A stretch of 64,000 nucleotides of DNA from JACVRW01 sp963808545 (lineage in GTDB: Bacteria; Actinomycetota; Thermoleophilia; Solirubrobacterales; Thermoleophilaceae), in the NCBI GenBank assembly GCA_963808545.1, contig CAWEGB010000012.1, forward strand, positions 48,439 to 112,438, in the 5' to 3' direction. Both the position numbers and the translations under genes were made by a program. The notes beneath the pieces are model-generated. The model made no database searches and was not told where the DNA came from. It saw only the letters and a list, made by a program, of their open reading frames with translations. How positions within the stretch are numbered: the stretch's first letter is position 1; each line of letters starts with the position of its first letter. Shown here one piece after another: positions 1 through 8,991 of this stretch.

Positions 1-2124
1 CTGAAGGTCTGCCAGCGCCCCGAGAGCACGACCTGTAGCTCCACGAGCTTGCCCGCCGGCGGCGTCGGGAGGGACCGGAGCACTCCGGCGAAGCGAACAC
101 TGCGTCCGTTTCGGAGCCTGCGGGGAGCGGCGCGAATGGTCGACGCGGCCGACGTGATCATGCTCACCTCAGCCTGCGAGGGCAGCATGAGCTCGAGTGC
201 CTCGGTAGACAAACCGGAGCGTGCGAGTTGCGTCGGCAGTAGCCCGGTAGGTGTAGTTGCCCGCGCTGTCGGTTGTAATCACGCCGACCAGCTGCTCGGG
301 AGCGGCGGTGCTACGTGAGAAGACTTCCACCGACGCAGCCGGGATCGGTTGGCCGTCGCGGTTCTCCAGCCGACCCTCAATGTCGACTTGCTCCCCGTAC
401 TCGACGCGGGCCTGCTGGCGTATCGTTTCGATACGCCGTCGCACTCTTCGCCGTTTACCGCGACGCTTGATCACGCGGCTGACGATGCGTTCGCCTACCA
501 CTCCGGCCTTCATGGCCGTCGTTATTCGGAGGGGAAGCGTCAGCGTCATGAGCTGCCCGTTGGTCCGTCGGTCGGTGCTGTTCTGGTTCGAGGCGCGATC
601 GCGCGCGGTGGCACGGGCCTGGTAAACGCCGGGAGGCAAGAGAGAGTCGTCGACGCGAGCGACAAGGCGATTTCCCTGGACGGAAGTGGTCAGCGCCTGC
701 CACGTACCGGAACCCTGCCTGCTCAACTCGATCTGGCCCGCGGCCAGGCCGGAGATCTTGTCGTTCACCGCAACCGAGATGAGTGTCGGGTCGGACGATG
801 GCGAAGCTTCGAAAGCAAGCTCCGGGGGCTCGGGATCGAAGCGAAGCGTGATCGGCACGGAGGCGTTCGCAGGTTCCTGATTGCCGGCGGCGTCCTGTCG
901 CCACAAACGCAGTTGCCATTGACCTGGGCCGGGCACGGTGATGTTGGGAAGGCTCGAAATGTTCCCGCCCGGGTGACTCTTGGTGGCGCACGCCGTTCCC
1001 GCCGCGGAGCAGATCCTGCGTGTAGGCGCCGGAGATTGGCGCACGGTCGCCTTCTGACGGGTTCGTCCAGCTCAGATCAAAGTCGTTGCGGTTTCGCCAG
1101 GTATCGCCTCCGTCGAGACTCACGGCAACTGCGCCAGGCGCGGTGTTGTCGACTCGCACCAGCGTCGGCGCCGTGGCCCCGACGTTGCCGGCCGCATCGG
1201 TCGCGCTCACCGACCAGTGACTGCGTGCCGTCGTTGATCGCGGTGGTGTCGACGGCGATGGCGCCAGCACCGTTCACGCAAGGCACGGGCATCGCGTAGT
1301 TACACGCACGGTCGTGCTTTCCTCGCGAGAAGCCCTCGACCAACGCCGCTCGCTACCTTCACCCCAACGTTGTCCAACGCCGCATAGCTCACGCTCTGCT
1401 TCCCCCGCACCCACTGGCCCTGGGTGAAGGGGTTGTTCTTCAGGATCGTCACCGCCGGGCGGCTCACGTCCACCACCGTCGCCTGGGCCTTGAACGTGCG
1501 GATGTAGTTGAGGCCTCGGCTCGAGCAGTACGGCTTCCTCGCCTTGCCCAGGCAGACGATCCGCTGGACGATTCTCGTCGCCCCTCGGATGTCGTAGGTC
1601 CGGGGGCGTGGCCAGGCTGCCGCCTGGGCGAGACCGCGCTTCGGGCAGCCCTTGTTGGCGCGGACGTTCTTGATCGGGATGGGCGGGCCGTCGGGGCGGC
1701 CGGCCCAGAGTTGGAGGGCGTAGCGGCAGTCGCGGCGCCGGGCCTGGCCGGACCAGGTGAGTCGCCCGAAGCGCGTGCCCGGTGGTGCGTTCATCACGAA
1801 GCCCGAGCGCGAACCGCGTTCGACGCGTCCCGCGCGGGGCACATTCGACGTGACCAGGCCGCGCAATCCAGGGCCGAGCGGATCGCAGGCTCGTTTCCAC
1901 ATCATCCCGCGTGTGGCGAAGTCGCTGAACGCCTGAGTCGAGAAGTTGCCCGGGTCGGCCAGGCAGGCGTTGATCGAGTATTCGCTGGCTGCAGCTGAAC
2001 CGGGCTGAGATCCGAGGAGGACGACGGCGGCGAAGACGGTGAGGGCGGCGCGCCGGGGTAGCACCGCGGTCGAGGCCGCACGCGCGACTTGGCGACTGAT
2101 GCAAGCGGCGGGGCTGTTGGTCAT
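1..2124 (-). pseudogene. Secreted Ig-like repeat protein, frame-disrupted and cut by window edge
   Basis: The gene starts at ATG 2124 with a signal peptide (hydrophobic core LTVFAAVVLLG, then SAAAS), followed by an unrecognised domain of about 230 residues and then Ig-like segments with phrases such as SVSATDAAGNVG and RLWRQDAAGNQE. The reading frame jumps near 1345, 1225, 1025 and 195. At each point clean, GC3-rich coding continues in another frame (for example YRGT is followed out of frame by ELMLPSQAEVSM), so this was one gene. The C-terminus lies beyond position 1. The tail resembles carboxypeptidase-regulatory/Ig-like stalks of exported actinobacterial proteins. No function can be assigned. 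Four shifts in 2 kb mean either real decay or poor sequence quality here. Confidence 0.7.
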
Positions 2125-2153
2125 GGCCCTCTAAGAACCGACGACGGAAGGTT

Positions 2154-2187
2154 CGCCCCCTTTGGGGGCGCCGCAGACTAATGCGGC
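2154..2187 (-). terminator. Two adjacent hairpins between lpdA and the Ig-like gene
   Basis: CGCCCCC-TTT-GGGGGCG (2154-2170) sits next to GCCGCA-GACTAA-TGCGGC (2170-2187). Both are perfect stems in the 170-base gap downstream of lpdA and just ahead of the next minus-strand start. There is no clear T-run, so they may terminate lpdA transcription or form leader structure for the downstream gene. Confidence 0.3.
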
Positions 2188-2293
2188 CGAGCCGCAGCTC
2201 AACTGGGGCAGCCGCCTACGGCGCATGCTTTTTGCGGAACGTGCGGTGTTATCGACACAGAAGAGCGCCCCCTACGGGAGCGGGCCCGCAGCC

Positions 2294-3676
2294 CTACCCG
2301 TGAATCAGCCAACCATCCGTCGCCCGGGCCGCCTCCATGACGGTCTCCGCGAACGCCGGATGCGGGTGAATCGTGCGCGCAACCTCGGGGTAGCCGCCCT
2401 CGAGCTCGCGCGCGTTCACGAGCTCCTGAATCAGGTCGGCCGCCTTCACCGAGCAGATGTGGGCGCCCAGGATCTCGCCGTACTTCTTGTCGCCCACGAT
2501 CTTGACCAGGCCGCTCCGGTCGCCGTAGACGGTCGGCGCTCCGACGGCGCCCATCGGGACCTTGCCCACGGTCACGTCGAAACCCTCGTCGCGAGCCTCT
2601 TTCTCGGTCAGGCCGAACGAGGCCACCTGCGGGTGACAGAAGGTCACGGCGGGGATGTAGGTGTAGTCGATGGGATGAGGGTCGTTGCCGGCGGCGTCCT
2701 CCACGGCGATGATCCCCTCGTCTGACGCCTTGTGGGCCAGTGCGGGCCCGGGCACCATGTCGCCGATCGCCCACACCCCGTCCAACGACGTGCGCAGCCG
2801 GCCGTCGACCTTGATCAGGCCGCGGTCGTCCACCTCCACGCCGGCCTCCTCGAGCCCCAGCCCCTCCACGTCCGGCGCGCGGCCCGCGGCGATCACCAGG
2901 TAGTCGAAGTCCTCGGACTCCCCGTTGAAGGACACCGAGACGCTCGAATCAGACGCCGAAGCGCCCTCGACCTTCGCCCCTGTCTCGATGCGCACGTTCT
3001 GCTTCTTGATCTCCCGAGCGCACGCCTTGGCGATGTCCGCGTCCTCCAACGGAAGGATCTGCGGCAGCGCCTCGAGCAGCACCACCTCGGTGCCCAAACG
3101 CCCGAACGCCGAGGCGATCTCGGTCCCCGACGCGCCGGCCCCGATGATGCACAGCCGCGAGGGCTGCTCGTCCAGGAGCCACATCCCCGCGGTATCGAGG
3201 ATCCGCGGCCCGAACTGGAGGTCGAGCAGCGGCTTGGCCACCGAGCCACAGGCGAGGATCACGCGGTCGGCCTCGATCTCGGTGCCGTCGAACTGGCCCC
3301 CGATCTTCACGTTGGCGTCGTCGGTGACCGAGCCGAAGCCGTCGATGTAGTCGATCTTGTTCTTGTCGAACAGCATGCTCACGCCGCCGGTGAGCGTCTT
3401 GACGACCTTGTCGCGGTGCTTGGTGGCGCCGGAGTAGTCGATCGAGGAGCCGTCGACCTTGATGCCGAAGGAATCCGCGTGCTGGACCTCCTGGTAGACC
3501 TCGGCCACGCGCAGAATCGACTTGGCCGGGATGCAGGCCTCGTTGAGACAGCGCCCGCCGACGTTGCCCTTCTCCACTACCGCCGTCTTCAGCCCGAGCT
3601 GCGCAGCCCGGATCGCGGCGACGTAGCCGCCCGGCCCCGAGCCGATCACGATGCAGTCGTACTTGCTCTCCGGCAT
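2294..3676 (-). CDS. lpdA: Dihydrolipoyl dehydrogenase (E3)
   Basis: FAD-dependent disulfide oxidoreductase that reoxidises dihydrolipoamide of 2-oxoacid dehydrogenase or glycine-cleavage complexes, passing electrons to NAD. The 460 residues match the usual family length. Visible are the N-terminal FAD motif GSGPGG (residues 12-17), the redox-active pair Cys43/Cys48 in GGRCLNEACIPAKS, a second dinucleotide-binding motif IGAGASGTE near residue 178, the ATGD-like FAD segment WAIGDMVPG, and the C-terminal active-site segment HPHPAFAET. It is the last member of a minus-strand run with the small membrane protein and thiE. No E1 or E2 gene is adjacent, so its partner complex cannot be told from here. 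Confidence 0.93.
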   Translation of the reverse strand: MPESKYDCIVIGSGPGGYVAAIRAAQLGLKTAVVEKGNVGGRCLNEACIPAKSILRVAEVYQEVQHADSFGIKVDGSSIDYSGATKHRDKVVKTLTGGVSMLFDKNKIDYIDGFGSVTDDANVKIGGQFDGTEIEADRVILACGSVAKPLLDLQFGPRILDTAGMWLLDEQPSRLCIIGAGASGTEIASAFGRLGTEVVLLEALPQILPLEDADIAKACAREIKKQNVRIETGAKVEGASASDSSVSVSFNGESEDFDYLVIAAGRAPDVEGLGLEEAGVEVDDRGLIKVDGRLRTSLDGVWAIGDMVPGPALAHKASDEGIIAVEDAAGNDPHPIDYTYIPAVTFCHPQVASFGLTEKEARDEGFDVTVGKVPMGAVGAPTVYGDRSGLVKIVGDKKYGEILGAHICSVKAADLIQELVNARELEGGYPEVARTIHPHPAFAETVMEAARATDGWLIHG

Positions 3677-3692
3677 GGCGGGTCGAGAGTAC

Positions 3693-4257
3693 CTATCGCG
3701 CCGAGGAGCCCGGCCGCTCGGGCATCTGGATGCGAGCCATTGCCTTGACCAGGTACCAGAACAGGACTCCCGAGCCCACGAGGATGGCGGTCACGATCAG
3801 CGCGGCCCAGATCGAGGTGGCCTGAATCAGCGCCAGCGCGCACACGATCAGAGTGATGGCGAGCAGCGTCTGCATGCCGAGCACCGCCCAGTAGCGGGCC
3901 TTCCACATCCCGTAGGCCACCAGCGCCAGCACCGCCGCCACCAGCAGGCTGCCCACGAGGGCCTGGTTGCTGTCCGAGTCGCTCGCCGCCGTTCCAGCCG
4001 AAGAGCGTGGCCACCACGTTCGCCAGGCAGAGGAGTGCGGCCGCGATTGCCCCGACGGTGACCGCGGCCGGCCGCTCGCCCGGCCGGAGCGGCTTGAGCG
4101 AGCGCCGGGCCTCCTCGTCCTTGGCCCGGCCGCGGGCGTAGCCGCGCGGGGGCGCCTCCTCGGAGGTAGGAGTGGGAGCCGCCTCGGGCGGCGGCGCGGC
4201 GGGAGCGGGCCGAGACCCGGCCGCCCGGCGCCGCTTACGGCTGTTCTTCTGAGCCAC
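3693..4257 (-). pseudogene. Small membrane protein, one-base frameshift
   Basis: Not recognised as a named family. A GTG start at 4257 overlaps the end of thiE by 23 bases. The first part is a basic, Pro/Ala-rich cytoplasmic segment (about residues 1-65) followed by a membrane segment ending LFGWNG. Near 3985 the frame changes in the run CGGCGGCG, and coding resumes as SDSDSNQALVGS with three more membrane segments (for example WAALIVTAILVGSGVLFWYL) up to the stop at 3693. The span is one base longer than a multiple of three, so a single inserted base would explain it. Repaired, it would be a four-helix membrane protein of about 187 residues between thiE and lpdA. Confidence 0.6.
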
Positions 4258-4894
4258 CCGGGCCCTCGAGGAGCGCGGCGCGCAGCGCCGCGGCCGCCAG
4301 GCGCGGGTCGGCCGCGTCACGGATGACGCGCACCACCACGATCCGGGAGGCGCCGGCGGAGATCACCTCGCGGACGTTATCGAGGTCGATTCCGCCGATC
4401 GCGAACCAGGGCGTGCTCCCGGCGACCGACGCCGCGTGACGCACGTAGTCGAGCCCCGCCGCCGGGCGGCCCTCCTTGGTCGGCGTCTCCCACACCGGCC
4501 CGACGCTCAGCTCGTCGGCCTCGCCCGCGGCCAGCGCCGCGTCGAGCTGCGCCGCCGAATGCGTCGAGAGACCCAGCAGCACCTCCTCCCCCACCACCGC
4601 CCGGGCATCGGCCGGCGACATGTCGTCCTGCCCCAGGTGCAGCCCGTCGGCACCGCAGTCCGTGACCAGGTCGGACCGGTCGTTGAGCCAGAACAGCGCG
4701 TCGTGCTCGTCGCACACCCGCCGGAAGACGGCGGCCGCCTCGAGCAGCTCCGCGTCCGTGGCGGACTTGTCGCGCAGCTGCAGCATGTCGGCCCCGCCCT
4801 CGAGCGACGCCCGGAGCAACTCCTCGAGCCCGGGCCGCACGTCGGTGACGAAGTACAGCCGGGCGCGGGCGAGCCGCTCGCGGCGGGAGCTCAC
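4235..4894 (-). CDS. thiE: Thiamine-phosphate synthase
   Basis: Couples 4-amino-5-hydroxymethyl-2-methylpyrimidine diphosphate with the thiazole phosphate to give thiamine phosphate. The 219-residue TIM-barrel length is typical. Family motifs seen are MLQLRDKSA (pyrimidine pyrophosphate and Mg site, about residues 37-45), the DGLHLGQDD motif, the SVGPVWETPTKEG loop and the phosphate-binding FAIGGID segment. Its end overlaps the start of the next membrane-protein gene, suggesting translational coupling. It is separate from, and opposite in strand to, the riboswitch-controlled thiO-thiS-thiG set 3 kb away; no TPP aptamer is visible just before it. Confidence 0.92.
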   Translation of the reverse strand: MSSRRERLARARLYFVTDVRPGLEELLRASLEGGADMLQLRDKSATDAELLEAAAVFRRVCDEHDALFWLNDRSDLVTDCGADGLHLGQDDMSPADARAVVGEEVLLGLSTHSAAQLDAALAAGEADELSVGPVWETPTKEGRPAAGLDYVRHAASVAGSTPWFAIGGIDLDNVREVISAGASRIVVVRVIRDAADPRLAAAALRAALLEGPGGSEEQP

Positions 4895-4901
4895 GTACGG
4901 C

Positions 4902-5843
4902 CTAGGGATTGAAGGCGGAACCGCGCAGCGTCTTCTTCACGGTCCGGTACGCCGGACGCGGCTTGTTCTTGTTGGTCACCAGGCCGGCGTCGAAGCGATT
5001 GCGCCCGACCGGCTGCTGCCAGTTGTAGATGTAGAGCCGCTTGATGCGCGAGCGATAGCGCTTGGCCAGCGCGAACATCCGCCTGACCGCCTTGTTGGCG
5101 CGGCTCTCCGAGAACGGGAACAGCTTGCCGCCGGTGGGAAGCGTGAACTTGACGATCCCGCCGGTCTCGGTGAGCCAGATCTGGCCCTTGACGGCCTTGA
5201 CGAGACGCCTGGTCCCGCCGGTGACCTGGCCCTTGCGCAGGTTGGTGTCGCGGTAGTTGTGGAGGCCCCAGATCCTCGGGCTGCGGGCGTACTTCTTGAA
5301 CTCCGCGAGCCACTTCTCCATGTTGCGCTCGTCGATCACGTCGGCGGCGATGATCTTGCAGCCGCGGCAGCGGGCCCGCACCACGTTGTAGAACTGCGCG
5401 GCGCGCTTGGGGTTCTTGAACGTCGGCTGCGAGCGGTGGTTGGCCTCGTTCCAGGGGCTGATCACCCTGACCTGCGGCCAGCGCTTGCGGAAGGCCTTGA
5501 AGGCGCGCGTGTACTCGCGGACGGTGGGGAGCTTGCAGGGCCGGCGTGGGCAGGCCGAGCCGAGCGACTGGCTGAAGCTGATCAGGGGCTCCACGCCCGC
5601 GAACTCCGCCTGCGCCAGCCAGCTGTTGAGCCAACCGCGCTCCCTCGACTTGAGTGCCACGTTCCACGAGGGGAAGTAGCGCGCCCGCTTGATCTCCAGA
5701 TCCTCGAATAGAGGGTCGGTGAACATCGCGGCGCTCTGCTCGCCGATGCCGACCGAGATGGCGGCCTCGGAACGTTGAGGAGCAGCGAGGGTGACGGCCA
5801 CGACGGCCAGGGCGGTTGCCAGTACGGCGAGCGAGCGAATCAT
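4902..5843 (-). CDS. Secreted clan GH-A glycosidase-like protein
   Basis: Predicted exported protein of 313 residues. ATG 5843 is chosen because GGAGGAAC sits directly before it and a signal peptide follows (core VLATALAVVAVTL, then SEAA). The mature part looks like a TIM-barrel glycoside hydrolase of the GH5/GH39 type: WNEANHR carries the Asn-Glu expected of the acid/base, and IWLTETGG carries a candidate nucleophile Glu. Several Cys (CPRRPC, CRGC) may form disulfides. It follows the related 5879-7324 gene by 35 bases, so the two are probably co-transcribed. The substrate is unknown, and activity is inferred only from the motifs. Confidence 0.7.
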   Translation of the reverse strand: MIRSLAVLATALAVVAVTLAAPQRSEAAISVGIGEQSAAMFTDPLFEDLEIKRARYFPSWNVALKSRERGWLNSWLAQAEFAGVEPLISFSQSLGSACPRRPCKLPTVREYTRAFKAFRKRWPQVRVISPWNEANHRSQPTFKNPKRAAQFYNVVRARCRGCKIIAADVIDERNMEKWLAEFKKYARSPRIWGLHNYRDTNLRKGQVTGGTRRLVKAVKGQIWLTETGGIVKFTLPTGGKLFPFSESRANKAVRRMFALAKRYRSRIKRLYIYNWQQPVGRNRFDAGLVTNKNKPRPAYRTVKKTLRGSAFNP

Positions 5844-5878
5844 GTTCCTCCGGAGCGTAGCTAGGGGTACGGTGATAA

Positions 5879-7324
5879 TCAGAAGAGCGTCACGGACTTG
5901 ACCCGCGGACTGAACTGGCCGTCCGAGGTCAGGCGGTAGGTTCGCCGGGAAGCGCCAGACAGCCTGAAACGGGCGCTGAAGTAGCCGCGCACGTTGCGGA
6001 CGGTGATCGGCCCCCCCAGGTTCTGGAAGCTGCCGCTGCCGCGGCGCTGCTGCACCTGAACCACGGCGCCCGCGCCTCCGGGCCGGGCGGCGCCACGTAC
6101 TTCCACGGCGTTCGATCCGAGGCGCCGGACAAGGATGGGCAGCCGGTAGGCGTCGTAGACGCCGGGCTTCTTGCGGCCGCCGGCGAAGCGCAGGCCGCCC
6201 TGCCACAGCCCCGGGTCACCGGGCGTGTCCTCCATCGTGTACTGCGAGTACGCGACCACCCGGCGGTTGCGCTGGGCGAGCCACAGCTCGGAGATCCCCA
6301 TGAACAGCGGGATGCGCTTGAGCCGGGCGCCGAACGGGTCCGGCGGATTCGACTGGAAGTCGAACTCGGTGATCCAGATCGGCAGGCGGCGGCCGCTCAC
6401 CCGGCGCTTGGCCCGCGCGCGGTCGAGCAGCCTCGTGACCCTGGGAAGGGAGCGGATGGTGGCGTCGTCGGAGGAGATCTCCGGGGTGTTCGGCCCGCCG
6501 CCCCGCGTGTAGGGGTGGTAGGCGAAGCCGTCGAGCCCCGAGATGCGCTTGTAGCGCTGGCAGCCGCGCACGCGGGCGGCGCGCCCCCGGTAGGCCCGGT
6601 AGCGCGAATCGAGGCAGAAGAACTCGCGCAGGAAGCGCAGCGGCCTCAGGTTCTTCCGCGGCCCGGTGGAGCTGCTGCCCTGGGGCAACAGCTCGCCGAA
6701 CAGGATGGTGTCGCCGCCGGCCCCCGCCCGCCGCAGCCCCGACACGCCCGAGCGGACCATGTTGCGATACAGGTGGGGAGCCACGGGCACGCCCTTGCGG
6801 GCCTGCGGGTACAGGTACTTGAAGAGGTTCGGCTCGTTGTAGAACGACCACACGTCGACGCTGCCGTAGCGCGTGGCGGCCGCCTCGGCAAAGCGCCCGT
6901 ACTCACGGGCACTGGGCCGGTCGAAGCGCTCGTACCGCCCTCGCCGGCCCTTGGTGGCCCAGCTCGGAGCTGGAGGCGTGAGCGCGAAGATGACCTCGAA
7001 GCCCCGGGCCTGGGCGTCGCGCACGAATGCGTCGTAGACGCCCCAGCCGGGATAGTCCGCCGGGTCGGAGCCGTCGAAGCCGGCCGGCTTGCGGCGCCCG
7101 GCCGGGGCCACGGTCGCCCAGTCGAGGTTGGCCTTGACGGCGTCGGCGCCGAGGCCCTCGATTTCGTCGAGGGTGGTGTTGCGGACCGCATCTCCGCTGC
7201 CGAGCAGCAGCGAGTCGTCCTGGAAGATCGCGAGCTGACGCGAAGAGGCGGCGGCCGCGGAGGGAATGAGGGCCAGCGCGGTGAGCGCGAGCGCGAGCAT
7301 GGTTATGAGCGTTCTTGATCGCAT
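5879..7324 (-). CDS. Secreted clan GH-A glycosidase-like protein with C-terminal domain
   Basis: Exported protein of 481 residues from ATG 7324 (an ATG at 7360 is possible but would put 12 polar residues before the signal peptide; neither has a good ribosome site). The signal core is LALALTALALIPSAAA. The barrel shows SFYNEPNLF (acid/base Glu) and PIWITEFDF (nucleophile Glu), as in GH5/GH39-type enzymes, then a beta-rich C-terminal domain of about 90 residues (from roughly PILVRRLGSNAVEV) resembling the accessory sheets of such enzymes. It is a distant paralogue of the downstream gene. Substrate unknown. Confidence 0.7.
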   Translation of the reverse strand: MRSRTLITMLALALTALALIPSAAAASSRQLAIFQDDSLLLGSGDAVRNTTLDEIEGLGADAVKANLDWATVAPAGRRKPAGFDGSDPADYPGWGVYDAFVRDAQARGFEVIFALTPPAPSWATKGRRGRYERFDRPSAREYGRFAEAAATRYGSVDVWSFYNEPNLFKYLYPQARKGVPVAPHLYRNMVRSGVSGLRRAGAGGDTILFGELLPQGSSSTGPRKNLRPLRFLREFFCLDSRYRAYRGRAARVRGCQRYKRISGLDGFAYHPYTRGGGPNTPEISSDDATIRSLPRVTRLLDRARAKRRVSGRRLPIWITEFDFQSNPPDPFGARLKRIPLFMGISELWLAQRNRRVVAYSQYTMEDTPGDPGLWQGGLRFAGGRKKPGVYDAYRLPILVRRLGSNAVEVRGAARPGGAGAVVQVQQRRGSGSFQNLGGPITVRNVRGYFSARFRLSGASRRTYRLTSDGQFSPRVKSVTLF

Positions 7325-7498
7325 TTCGTCAGCAGGCGAAAGGTCGGGTTCGGCGAACATGACGCGGGGGCCTGATCGCGCGCCTTCGGCACCGGCGCGC
7401 AGTCGCGTCTTCGCCCATCACAAACACACGGAACGCGTCGGGTTGCGGTCTCCCGCGACTGCTAGCGTCCCGCCGGCAGGGTCTAAGGGGTATCAGAA

Positions 7499-7711
7499 AT
7501 GAGCATTGGGGTATCCATCTTCTTGATCGCGGCGGGCGCCATCTTGCGCTATGCCGTCACCGCCGAGGTCTCCGGCGTCGAGCTGCAGACCGTCGGATTG
7601 ATCCTCATGATCGTCGGCATCATCGGGCTCGTGATCTCGCTCGCCGTGATCTTCCTGCGCGACGACAGTCGCCCGGGCACGTCGGCCGACGATCCCACGC
7701 GTCGTTACTAG
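7499..7711 (+). CDS. Small two-helix membrane protein, DUF6458-like
   Basis: A 70-residue protein with two hydrophobic segments, IFLIAAGAILRYAV and TVGLILMIVGIIGLVISLAV, separated by the short turn SGVELQ, then a short charged tail. The pattern IGVSIFLIAAGAIL...SGVELQTVG...LILMIVGIIGL matches what I recall of DUF6458, a small actinobacterial membrane family of unknown role. It lies alone between the divergent glycosidase pair and the TPP riboswitch of the thi operon. Confidence 0.65.
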   Translation: MSIGVSIFLIAAGAILRYAVTAEVSGVELQTVGLILMIVGIIGLVISLAVIFLRDDSRPGTSADDPTRRY

Positions 7712-7727
7712 CCCAGCCGGCCGGGTA

Positions 7728-7830
7728 CCATTCCCCACAGACACGGGAGCTCGGGCGGACCGGGCTGAGAGGGTGGCTGCGGCGCCACCGACCGTCGAAC
7801 CTGACCCGGGTAATGCCGGTGGAGGAAGGG
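7728..7830 (+). promoter_or_regulatory. TPP (thiamine pyrophosphate) riboswitch
   Basis: The conserved thi-box pieces appear in order: ACGGGAGCTC, GGGCTGAGAGGG, GACCGTCGAACCTGACC and CGGGTAATGCCGG, followed by GTGGAGGAAGG. The ends CCATTCCCCAC (7728-7738) and GTGGAGGAAGG (7819-7829) pair with two mismatches as the closing stem. The second strand contains the Shine-Dalgarno sequence for thiO (ATG 7834), so TPP binding should hide it and block translation directly. It precedes thiO-thiS-thiG, the expected target. Confidence 0.93.
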
Positions 7831-7833
7831 GCG

Positions 7834-8991
7834 ATGCCAGAGCCGCACAGAGACAAGGGGACCGACGGCGAGCGCTATGACGTCGTCGTCATCGGCGCCG
7901 GACTGATCGGGCTCGCCTGTGCGTGGCGGGCACAGCGGCGCGGCATGTCCGTGCTCGTCATCGACCGTGCCGACGAGCCGGGCGCGGCCACGTCGAGCGT
8001 GGCGGCCGGGATGCTGGCGCCGGTCACCGAGGCTGACTTCGGCGAGGAGGGGCCGCTTCGCGTCAATCTCGCCGGTCGCGAGCGCTGGGCCGCGTTCGCC
8101 GCCGAGCTCGAGGAGGTCAGCGGGCTGCCCACCGGCTATCGCGAGACCGGCGCGCTCGTGGTCGCCGCCGACCGTGACGACGCCGAGGGGCTGCGCCGGC
8201 TGCACGACTTCCAGCGCTCGATCGGGCTCGAGGCAGAGTGGCTCACGCCCTCGCGCTGCCGCGCTCTCGAGCCGGGGCTGGCGCCGAGCATCACCGGCGG
8301 CATCCTCGCCCCCCAGGACGGCCAGGCCGATCCCCGTGCGGTGACGAGGGCGCTCGCCTCGGTCGTGGACGAGCTGCAGCTCGGCACGGAGGCTCGCGAG
8401 GTCGAGCACGACGGCAGCCGGGTGACCGGCGTGCGCACCGCCGCCGGAACCATCGCCTGCGGCCAGGTGGTGGTGGCCGCGGGGCCGTGGAGCGCCGCGC
8501 TCGCGCCGCGGGGCTCGGGTCCTCCAGTACGACCGGTGAAGGGCCAGATCCTGGAGCTGCGGGTGCGTGGCGGCGCCGCCGACCCGCTGCGCCGCGTGAT
8601 CCGCACCCCGCGCTGCTACCTCCTCGCCCGTGGAGACGGCCGCGTGGTGCTGGGCGCCACGGTGGAGGAGCAGGGCTTCGACACCGCCGTCACCGCCGAC
8701 GGCGTGTTCCGTCTGCTCGAGGCGGCCTGGGAGGTGCTGCCCGACGTGGGCGAGCTCGAGCTGGTTCAGGCCCGAGCGGGCCTGCGGCCCGGCACGCCCG
8801 ACAACGCCCCCGTGGTGGGCCGCGACGAGCTCGACGGGCTGATCTGGGCCACGGGGCACTGGCGCAACGGCGTGCTGCTCGCGCCCTTCACGGGCGACGC
8901 GGTGGCCGACCTCCTGAGCGGAGCCGACGCACCCGAGGAGTTGAGCGCGCTCGCGCCGCAGCGCTTCGCCACGGCCGAGGCGCCGGCGTGA
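7834..8991 (+). CDS. thiO: Glycine oxidase ThiO
   Basis: FAD enzyme oxidising glycine to the imine used for the thiazole ring of thiamine. ATG 7834 is preferred over ATG 7813, because 7813 lies inside the riboswitch and GGAGGAAGG sits 4-5 bases before 7834. The 385 residues begin with the FAD motif VVVIGAGLIGLACAW and end with the DAO-family segment RAGLRPGTPDNAPVVGR, then ATGHWRNGVLLAP. It is the first gene of a coupled set; its TGA overlaps the GTG of thiS. Some relatives act on other amines, but the thiamine context settles the role. Confidence 0.92.
   Translation: MPEPHRDKGTDGERYDVVVIGAGLIGLACAWRAQRRGMSVLVIDRADEPGAATSSVAAGMLAPVTEADFGEEGPLRVNLAGRERWAAFAAELEEVSGLPTGYRETGALVVAADRDDAEGLRRLHDFQRSIGLEAEWLTPSRCRALEPGLAPSITGGILAPQDGQADPRAVTRALASVVDELQLGTEAREVEHDGSRVTGVRTAAGTIACGQVVVAAGPWSAALAPRGSGPPVRPVKGQILELRVRGGAADPLRRVIRTPRCYLLARGDGRVVLGATVEEQGFDTAVTADGVFRLLEAAWEVLPDVGELELVQARAGLRPGTPDNAPVVGRDELDGLIWATGHWRNGVLLAPFTGDAVADLLSGADAPEELSALAPQRFATAEAPA

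Noticed and set aside
7813..7833. ATG 7813 as the thiO start
   Set aside because: It is part of the conserved GTAATGCC of the TPP aptamer; ATG 7834 has the ribosome site.
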